This document shows, piece after piece, positions 1 through 4,630 of a stretch of DNA of 5,734 nt. The stretch comes from Anaerolineales bacterium. GTDB taxonomy: Bacteria > Chloroflexota > Anaerolineae > Anaerolineales > E44-bin32. The stretch is from positions 1 to 5,734 of the forward strand of contig DAOVFE010000137.1 in NCBI GenBank assembly GCA_030673085.1. Direction: 5' to 3'. The position numbers and the translations under genes are program-made. The notes beneath the pieces were generated by a model. The model saw only the letters and a program-made list of their open reading frames with translations. It did not search any database and was not told where the DNA came from. Every line of letters begins with the position of its first letter. Positions within the stretch are counted from its first letter, which is position 1.

Positions 1-196
1 TTCGACTTTTCAGATAGCCCCTTCTTCTAAGGAAAAAGCCATAATGGGGGCGGTAGCTCCCAAACCCACACTTTCCACTCATCCCTACAGCAAGTTGTTG
101 GGTTTCCTGGCTTTTTCCAAGGGGGCGGTAGCTCCCAAACCCGCACTTTCCACTCATCCCTACAGCAAGTTGTTGGGTTTCCTGGCTTTTTCCCAT
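1..196 (-). CDS. Possible tandem-repeat protein, runs off left edge
   Basis: I do not recognise this gene and it may not be real. A minus-strand frame opens at ATG 194-196 and stays open for 65 codons to base 1. An AGAGGA at 200-205 lies three bases before the ATG, and an in-frame stop sits just upstream at 209-211. The product would contain two copies of a 25-residue unit starting GKSQETQQLAVG and ending SYRPL (RPH in the second), then a basic tail (FFLRRRGYLKSR). The single base difference between the DNA repeats is silent in this frame (Cys TGC/TGT), but changes an amino acid in the other minus frame (Arg/Trp) and in the plus frame (Thr/Ala) that also stay open here. That is weak support from one site. 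The alternative is a non-coding repeat that happens to lack stops. Confidence 0.25.
   Translation of the reverse strand, partial: MGKSQETQQLAVGMSGKCGFGSYRPLGKSQETQQLAVGMSGKCGFGSYRPHYGFFLRRRGYLKSR
46..193. repeat. Two tandem 73-bp direct repeats, 75-bp period
   Basis: Copy 1 is 46-118 and copy 2 is 121-193, separated by two bases. They differ at a single base: A at 68, G at 143. The period is a multiple of three. Each copy can fold: AAACCCA at 62-68 pairs with TGGGTTT at 99-105, and the one difference in copy 2 keeps the pair as a G-T wobble. The 10-mer GGAAAAAGCC at 31-40 is the exact inverted complement of the end of each copy (109-118 and 184-193). Near-identity suggests recent duplication or selection. 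Two copies without a short repeat/spacer pattern do not make a CRISPR. It could be an intergenic repeat family or part of a repetitive protein gene on the minus strand. Confidence 0.9.
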
Positions 197-282
197 GATT
201 CCTCTTTTTCAACACTCTCTATAATCCTTTGCGCAAATTCAAAATTAATGGATAATCTATTTTTATTCGATTAGCCAGAATA

Positions 283-302
283 CCCCTAAGCTTGCTTAGG
301 GG
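283..302. other. Perfect 8-bp hairpin, 4-base loop
   Basis: CCCCTAAG at 283-290 pairs exactly with CTTAGGGG at 295-302 around a CTTG loop. No T-run follows on the plus strand, and on the minus strand the bases after the stem are only moderately T-rich, so intrinsic termination is not clearly supported. It could be a transcript-end stabiliser or a protein-binding inverted repeat. Confidence 0.5.
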
Positions 303-357
303 ATGAATGGCCAGGGCCGTAGGCACTGCAGGGCGATAGTCCTGAGCGAATATTTAA

Positions 358-442
358 ACAAAACCCGCACCCGAAGGGGCAAATTTCCCGCAATGGGGGA
401 TGTCCCTAAAGGACATCCCTAAAGGAATTTTGAGGGTTTTGT
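358..442 (+). other. Nested stem-loop region, candidate structured RNA
   Basis: Three stems nest in order. The outer stem is 358-366 with 434-442 (9 bp, perfect). The middle stem is 381-387 with 424-430 (7 bp, one G-T). The inner hairpin is 397-405 with 411-419 (GGATGTCC/GGACATCC core, 9 bp perfect, 5-base loop). A small CCC-GAA-GGG side hairpin at 370-378 fits in the left gap. An 11-base direct repeat TCCCTAAAGGA (403-413 and 416-426) overlaps the inner stem and offers an alternative register. The region ends about 120 bases before the start codon at 564, so it could be a leader RNA, a terminator of something upstream, or a mobile intergenic repeat. I match it to no known RNA family. Confidence 0.45.
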
Positions 443-461
443 CATTTACTCATTACTCAAT
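441..461. repeat. Short degenerate 7-base tandem tract
   Basis: The bases read as GTCATTT, ACTCATT, ACTCAAT: three 7-base units with shared CATT/CAAT cores. It resembles the short heptamer tandem repeats of some bacterial intergenic regions, but it is too short and imperfect to be sure. Confidence 0.3.
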
Positions 462-563
462 TTAGATGCTAGATTTCATACGGGCGTTCATCTTTTTCGA
501 TAACGGTTTCGCTATCTATAGCAACCAGCGATTAATTCACGCCCACTGCAATGGAGGTATTAG

Positions 564-1649
564 ATGGCCAAGAAGAAGCTCGGATATGTATATTTAGAAT
601 GGACATGCCCTAATTGTGGCACCAAGAATCCCGGGCCCCAAAAAACCTGCCTGGAATGCGGCGCACCACAGCCGAAAGATGTGCAATTTGAACAGGCTGC
701 TCACGAAGAATTGATTACAGACGATAAAGAAATCGCCCATGCTAAAGCCGGAGCCGACATTCATTGCGCCTTTTGCGGAGCGCGCAATCCGGCCGACGCA
801 CAAACCTGTGTCCAATGCGGGGCCGATCTATCTGAGGGTGCTGCCCGCGAAAGCGGGCGGGTTGTAGGCGCTCATCGCGATGGCCCGATCGGAACTATTC
901 CTTGCCCGACATGCGGCGCGCCCAATCCGGCCACTGCTCGCAAATGTTCTCAATGCGGCGCAAGCATGGCGCAACCTAAGCCCAGGGAAAAATCACCTAC
1001 CCCATTAAAGGCTCCCAGCAAAGGCGGCTGCGGAAAAGTCGTTTTGTTTGTCGGTGCAATCATTCTCCTGCTGGCCATCATCTTTTTGGTCCTCTCCAAT
1101 CGCTCCACAGGAGTACCCGGCATGGTTAAGTCTGTTTCTTGGACTCGCAGCATCGCTATTGAAGAAATGGGGCCGGTTAGCCATGATGATTGGATTGATG
1201 AGATACCATCGGATGCCATTATTGGCGACTGCACATCAAAGATGCATCACTCCCAGGATGAACCCGATCCTAATGCCTTCTATAAAGAAGTTTGCGGCAC
1301 GCCCTATACGGTTGATACTGGAAGCGGTCACGGCGAAGTTGTGCAGGATTGTGAATACGAGATCTATATTGACTGGTGTGAATATACTATCGAAGAATGG
1401 CAAACTGTTGATACAATAATTCTTAGCGGCAATGATCTAAACCAGCGTTGGCCCGATATCCAACTAGAATCAGAGCAGCAGGAGGGAGAGCGGGAAGAGT
1501 CATACGAAATTGTCTTCGATACCGATAAGAAGGTCTATACCTATACATCAGATGATACTGCCGAGTTTGCCCAATGCGAGATTGGCAGCAGTTGGATGCT
1601 AAATGTGAATGCATTCGACAAGGTCATCGCAATTGAGCCAGCCCGCTAA
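564..1649 (+). CDS. Triple zinc-ribbon single-pass membrane protein
   Basis: 361 residues, function unknown. Three Cys4 zinc ribbons with identical spacing (C-x2-C-x10-C-x2-C) lie at 15-32, 68-85 and 114-131, each with CG-x2-NP after the second Cys. The first has a Trp two residues before its first Cys, as in RanBP2-type fingers; the other two lack it. A Pro/Lys-rich spacer (137-157) leads to one hydrophobic helix at about 158-177. The remaining 180 residues are acidic with five Cys (223, 244, 263, 272, 338) and begin with VKSVSWTRSIAIEE. I associate that opening (WxRSIxIEE, then HDDW) with an uncharacterised domain found in other bacterial zinc-ribbon membrane proteins; this is recall, not a search. 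Predicted topology is ribbons in the cytoplasm and acidic domain outside. GGAGGT at 553-558, five bases before the ATG, supports the start. Possible roles are metal-dependent protein or nucleic-acid contact coupled to an envelope domain. Confidence 0.85.
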   Translation: MAKKKLGYVYLEWTCPNCGTKNPGPQKTCLECGAPQPKDVQFEQAAHEELITDDKEIAHAKAGADIHCAFCGARNPADAQTCVQCGADLSEGAARESGRVVGAHRDGPIGTIPCPTCGAPNPATARKCSQCGASMAQPKPREKSPTPLKAPSKGGCGKVVLFVGAIILLLAIIFLVLSNRSTGVPGMVKSVSWTRSIAIEEMGPVSHDDWIDEIPSDAIIGDCTSKMHHSQDEPDPNAFYKEVCGTPYTVDTGSGHGEVVQDCEYEIYIDWCEYTIEEWQTVDTIILSGNDLNQRWPDIQLESEQQEGEREESYEIVFDTDKKVYTYTSDDTAEFAQCEIGSSWMLNVNAFDKVIAIEPAR

Positions 1650-1670
1650 ACACGACGTAGCGTCGACGGA

Positions 1671-1698
1671 TTTACATTGCTTTGGCCGAACCTATAGC
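1671..1698 (+). promoter_or_regulatory. Possible sigma-70-like promoter for phosphoesterase gene
   Basis: TTTACA at 1671-1676 and TATAGC at 1693-1698 are 16 bases apart, matching the housekeeping consensus at 5/6 and 4/6 positions. Transcription would start near 1705 and give a leader of about 135 bases. The -10 element overlaps a bulged hairpin (CGAAC 1687-1691 with GTTCG 1703-1707). Chance matches of this quality are common. Confidence 0.25.
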
Positions 1699-1735
1699 TA
1701 GAGTTCGTAAGCAAAAGACAGGAGCTACCCAACTA

Positions 1736-1751
1736 AGGTACTATAGTGCCT
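1736..1751. promoter_or_regulatory. 16-bp near-palindrome, possible operator
   Basis: AGGTACTATAGTGCCT is an inverted repeat with a perfect 8-bp centre (ACTATAGT) and a single mismatched pair. It lies about 90 bases before the phosphoesterase start and just after the possible promoter, where a dimeric regulator could bind. No regulator is encoded nearby. Confidence 0.25.
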
Positions 1752-1778
1752 CATCCCTCCACGCGGATAAACTATTAA

Positions 1779-1801
1779 GGGAAAGTCCTCAAGACTTTCT
1801 C
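1779..1801 (+). terminator. Hairpin with T-rich tail, terminator-like
   Basis: GGGAAAGTC at 1779-1787 pairs with GACTTTCTC at 1793-1801 (9 bp, one G-T) around a CTCAA loop, followed by ATATTTTCATT. The stem is low in GC and the T-run is short. It is either a weak terminator for the zinc-ribbon gene about 130 bases downstream of its stop, or a leader hairpin 40 bases before the phosphoesterase start. Confidence 0.4.
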
Positions 1802-1841
1802 ATATTTTCATTCCCTTCCGACCCAACTCTCGGAGCGAATA

Positions 1842-4334
1842 ATGACTAAGCTGGACGAGCTCAAACCACTAGACCTGATCTGTTCCGAAGACATACAAAT
1901 CAGCCATCTAATCTGGTTCACTTTCGTACCTCTCATTATCATTACGGCCACATTTGCCTGGATTATGTGCTTTCACGCATCCGTCCAGGCAAGCATAGCC
2001 GCGCCTTCCGCCAGCGCGCCTCCCCCAGATCTAAAAGTGGCTTTCATTGGCGATCAGGGGTTAGGAGCGAACGCCCGCTCCGTTCTCCAACTCATCAAGG
2101 ATGAAAACACCGATTTGGTACTTCATTCAGGTGACTTCGAATTAAGCGATGACCCCGAAGCCTGGGATAGTCAAATCAATGACATCCTTGGATCCGATTT
2201 CCCCTACTTCATTTCCATCGGGAACCACGACGTCAACCAATGGGATGGATACCAGCAAAAGTTCCAGGAACGCCTTAGCCGCATTACCGACGTCGAGTGC
2301 TCTGGCGATCTCGGCATTAACTCCGCCTGCTCCTTTCGCGGCCTCTTCATCATCCTCTCCGGCGCCGGAACTCAGGGATCCAGCCATACTGAGTACATCC
2401 AGCAACAGCTCAACCAGGATGACCACATCTGGCGTATTTGCTCCTGGCACAAGAATCAGAATGAGATGCAAGTTGGCAGCAAACCCGATGAAGTCGGCTG
2501 GGGGCCATACGAGACCTGCCGCGAAGAAGGCGCAATCGTTGCCACTGCCCACAACCATTCCTACGCCCGTACTTACCTCATGGAAAGCTTCGAGAATCAG
2601 ATAATTGCCAATACCTCTTCCACCCTGGTCCTGGAAAAAGGTAGGTCTTTTGTTTTCAACAGCGGTTTGGGCGGCGCCAGTGTTCACGAACAGCAGCGCT
2701 TTGACCCTTGGTGGGCCGCGATTTACACAGCCAGCCAAAATGCCAACTATGGCGCCCTATTTTGCAGCTTTAACGTGGAAGAACAAGCCGATCATGCTTC
2801 CTGTTACTTCAAAGACATCGAGGGCAATATCCCCGACCAGTTTGAACTGGTAAGTCGGGTACAAGGTGGCTCGACATTCATCGATGTGCCCTATGGTCAC
2901 TGGGCGCATGACTACATAGAGGTTCTCTACCAGGAAGGCTATACTGCCGGCTGTAATGAAGATCCTCTGGAGTATTGCCCTGACAACACTATGATCCGTG
3001 CCGAGAGCGCCGTTTTCATTGAGCGCGGCATCCACACCACTAGCTACACACCGCCTATTCCAACCGACATGACTTTTGCTGATGTGGCTCCCGACTATTG
3101 GGAGGCGAAATGGATCGAGGGATTATGGAATGATGGCTATACGGCCGGTTGCGGGATTAACCCGCAGATCTACTGCCCCTTGAGAGAACACATACGTGCA
3201 GAGGCTTGCGTCTTTTACTTGCGCATGATGCATGGCGCTGATTATGAGCCGCCCCCGGCCCAGGGTTTATTCGCCGATGCCCCAATCGACCAATGGGAAT
3301 CCAAATGGGTCGAAGCTGCATATGCGGCAGGGCTGATTGAGCCTTGTCAGACACATCCGGAGATGCTTTTCTGCCCCGATGATGCGCTTACACGGGCCTT
3401 GGCGGCATACATGATGGTTCAGGCTAAGGACCTGCCAATTCCAACGCCGACGCCTTCACCCTCTCCCACTGCGTCGCCTTCCCCGACTCCATCCCCCTCT
3501 CTAACGCCATCGCCTTCCCCAACTATATCCCCAACGCCGACTTATACGCCTACTTCTAGCCCAACCGAAAAGACTATAGTGATCGACCATAACTGCACCG
3601 ATATTGACCAAATTCCGGATTACTGGCTGGAGCAAGCAAAGCAATTAACATTCCACTACGCCCATACATCCCACGGCTCTCAGATCATTTCCGGGCTTCA
3701 GGCTCTCGAGGGACAAGATTCAAAGTACGATATCACCATTATCTATGCCGGCAGCTCACCTCCGACCTCTTTAGACTGCGATCCGGATACGCTTTGCATC
3801 TACGACGGAAATCCACCGGAAACCTACATCTCGCCGCCGGATTATTGGAGCACGGAAAGCGGCCAAGATCGAACCCGCTCTGTCGCCGACAGCGAATTGT
3901 TCGACTTCTCTATGTGGTCATGGTGCGGGCAGCAATCCAGCAACTCGGTGGAAACTGTCCAGAATTATCTGGACAGCATGGACGGCTTTGAGCAAAGCTA
4001 TCCAACAATGCGCTTCATACTTATGACCGGCCATACCGATGGCGGTAGCGCAACATTAACCCGCAACAACAACATGCTATTGGATTACGCGGCTGATAAT
4101 GAAAAAGTGCTTTTCGACTTTGCCGATATCGAAAGCTACGATCCGGATGGAAACTACTACCCCAACACAACCGACGATTGCCCCTGGTGCAGCGACTGGT
4201 GTGCCGCGCATCCCGAAGATTGCCAGAATCTTCCCAGTTCATGCGCCCATTCACATTCCTTCAACTGCAAACGAAAGGGACAGGCATTCTGGTGGATGAT
4301 GGCCCGTCTGGCCGGGTGGGATGGCGCACCATAG
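1842..4334 (+). CDS. Exported metallophosphoesterase with SLH repeats and unknown C-domain
   Basis: 830 residues. A hydrophobic segment at about 23-44 should direct export, as a signal peptide (possible cleavage after the Ala-rich 46-54) or a retained anchor. Residues 64 to about 335 form a calcineurin-like metallophosphoesterase with ordered metal motifs: GDQG (70-73), GDFEL (97-101), GNHD (127-130), SWH (201-203) and AHNH (236-239). This resembles the purple acid phosphatase series, but the iron-ligating Tyr of GDxxY is Leu101, so a classical purple centre is unlikely. Expected activity is phosphomonoester or diester hydrolysis; substrate unknown. Three SLH repeats (about 344-398, 411-464, 475-528) suggest binding to cell-wall polymer. 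A Pro/Thr/Ser linker (532-575) leads to a domain I cannot name (577-830), with HYAHTSHGSQ (605-614), MTGHTDGG (728-735), FDFADIE (758-764) and six Cys in 780-809. GGAG at 1832-1835 lies six bases before the ATG; no ATG, GTG or TTG follows in frame until Met42. Tandem stops TAG-TAA end it. Confidence 0.88.
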   Translation: MTKLDELKPLDLICSEDIQISHLIWFTFVPLIIITATFAWIMCFHASVQASIAAPSASAPPPDLKVAFIGDQGLGANARSVLQLIKDENTDLVLHSGDFELSDDPEAWDSQINDILGSDFPYFISIGNHDVNQWDGYQQKFQERLSRITDVECSGDLGINSACSFRGLFIILSGAGTQGSSHTEYIQQQLNQDDHIWRICSWHKNQNEMQVGSKPDEVGWGPYETCREEGAIVATAHNHSYARTYLMESFENQIIANTSSTLVLEKGRSFVFNSGLGGASVHEQQRFDPWWAAIYTASQNANYGALFCSFNVEEQADHASCYFKDIEGNIPDQFELVSRVQGGSTFIDVPYGHWAHDYIEVLYQEGYTAGCNEDPLEYCPDNTMIRAESAVFIERGIHTTSYTPPIPTDMTFADVAPDYWEAKWIEGLWNDGYTAGCGINPQIYCPLREHIRAEACVFYLRMMHGADYEPPPAQGLFADAPIDQWESKWVEAAYAAGLIEPCQTHPEMLFCPDDALTRALAAYMMVQAKDLPIPTPTPSPSPTASPSPTPSPSLTPSPSPTISPTPTYTPTSSPTEKTIVIDHNCTDIDQIPDYWLEQAKQLTFHYAHTSHGSQIISGLQALEGQDSKYDITIIYAGSSPPTSLDCDPDTLCIYDGNPPETYISPPDYWSTESGQDRTRSVADSELFDFSMWSWCGQQSSNSVETVQNYLDSMDGFEQSYPTMRFILMTGHTDGGSATLTRNNNMLLDYAADNEKVLFDFADIESYDPDGNYYPNTTDDCPWCSDWCAAHPEDCQNLPSSCAHSHSFNCKRKGQAFWWMMARLAGWDGAP
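3435..3566 (+). repeat. Pro/Thr/Ser linker-coding low-complexity tract
   Basis: This tract encodes residues 532-575 of the 830-residue protein, almost only Pro, Thr and Ser in PTP, PSP and SPT steps. At DNA level it is a degenerate series of CC(A/G/T/C)-ACG/TCN codons, including recurring CGCCTTCCCC blocks, prone to length change by slippage. The peptide should be an extended, protease-resistant and possibly O-glycosylated spacer between the SLH repeats and the C-terminal domain. Confidence 0.85.
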
Positions 4335-4382
4335 TAACGAAGGCGGCAAAGTTCAACATTTCCATTTCTCATTCAAACTTGC

Positions 4383-4398
4383 CTTCACGTTTGTGAAG
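4383..4398 (+). other. 6-bp hairpin after phosphoesterase stop
   Basis: CTTCAC at 4383-4388 pairs exactly with GTGAAG at 4393-4398 around a GTTT loop. It lies in the 3' untranslated region, ahead of the terminator, and may protect the mRNA end. No T-run follows it. Confidence 0.4.
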
Positions 4399-4419
4399 AC
4401 CCCATCTTTATGGCCACAC

Positions 4420-4453
4420 AAAAAAAAAGCCCGAATGCTAGATGGGGCTTTTT
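4420..4453. terminator. Bidirectional intrinsic terminator between convergent genes
   Basis: AAAAAGCCC at 4424-4432 pairs with GGGCTTTTT at 4445-4453 around a 12-base loop. On the plus strand GGGC is followed by five T; on the minus strand it is followed by nine T (complement of the A-run 4420-4428). It sits between the stops of the phosphoesterase gene (4334) and the kinase gene (4631), as expected for one element ending both transcripts. The minus-strand version has the longer T-run. Confidence 0.8.
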
Positions 4454-4586
4454 CTAATAACAACCACTATTTTTAGTAGACTCATCCTGATGCATCACCT
4501 TAAGGAAAGGGATAAAAATTTTCGCCAGGCTAGATCTGCTCGCTGCTTCTCCTGTAGCATGCAAAAACATCGAAAGCCATACCAAC

Positions 4587-4606
4587 CCGGCTATTGATTT
4601 TGCCGG
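4587..4606 (-). other. Short GC-rich hairpin after kinase stop
   Basis: CCGGC at 4587-4591 and GCCGG at 4602-4606 flank a 10-base loop, about 25 bases past the kinase stop. The stem is only 5 bp and no T-run follows at once on the minus strand, so it is at best an accessory to the terminator at 4420-4453. Between 4456 and 4586 the only other notable item is a perfect 10-bp palindrome, TGATGCATCA at 4488-4497. Confidence 0.25.
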
Positions 4607-4630
4607 CAGCGCCTATACTATCATTCCGCT

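Larger units (their letters stand above)
194..563. other. 370-bp gene-free stretch with hairpins
   Basis: I see no convincing gene here. The stretch holds a perfect hairpin (283-302), a nested stem-loop region (358-442), a short 7-base periodic tract (441-461) and the leader of the zinc-ribbon gene. CCTGAGCGAA at 341-350 resembles one arm of a kind of intergenic repeat seen in many bacteria, but the matching second arm is absent. Upstream of the gene at 564, CTATAGC at 516-522 could be a -10-like element, yet no good -35 lies at the right distance, so no promoter is called. Confidence 0.6.

Noticed and set aside
46..193. CRISPR array
   Set aside because: There are only two long 73-bp copies separated by two bases, with no unique spacers and no cas genes.
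27..215. Minus-strand frame starting at GTG 213-215 across the 75-bp repeats
   Set aside because: It overlaps the repeat in another register, the one copy difference changes Arg to Trp there, and it has no good ribosome site. It is less likely than the frame starting at 196.
44..274. Plus-strand frame across the same repeats
   Set aside because: No ribosome-binding site precedes the ATG at 44, the repeat difference changes Thr to Ala, and the tail is low-complexity. It is probably an accident of a stop-free repeat.
341..350. Fragment of a dispersed CCTGAGCGAA-type intergenic repeat
   Set aside because: Only one 10-base arm is present, with no matching inverted arm nearby. The window's first bases (TTCGACTTTTCAG) resemble the other arm loosely but are too far away and mismatched.
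494..522. Promoter for the zinc-ribbon gene (TTTTCG, 17 bases, TATAGC)
   Set aside because: The -35 matches consensus at only three of six positions; too weak to list.
2142..2738. Long minus-strand open frame opposite the metallophosphoesterase
   Set aside because: It lies wholly within a well-supported plus-strand gene with intact catalytic motifs; it is a shadow frame without family features.
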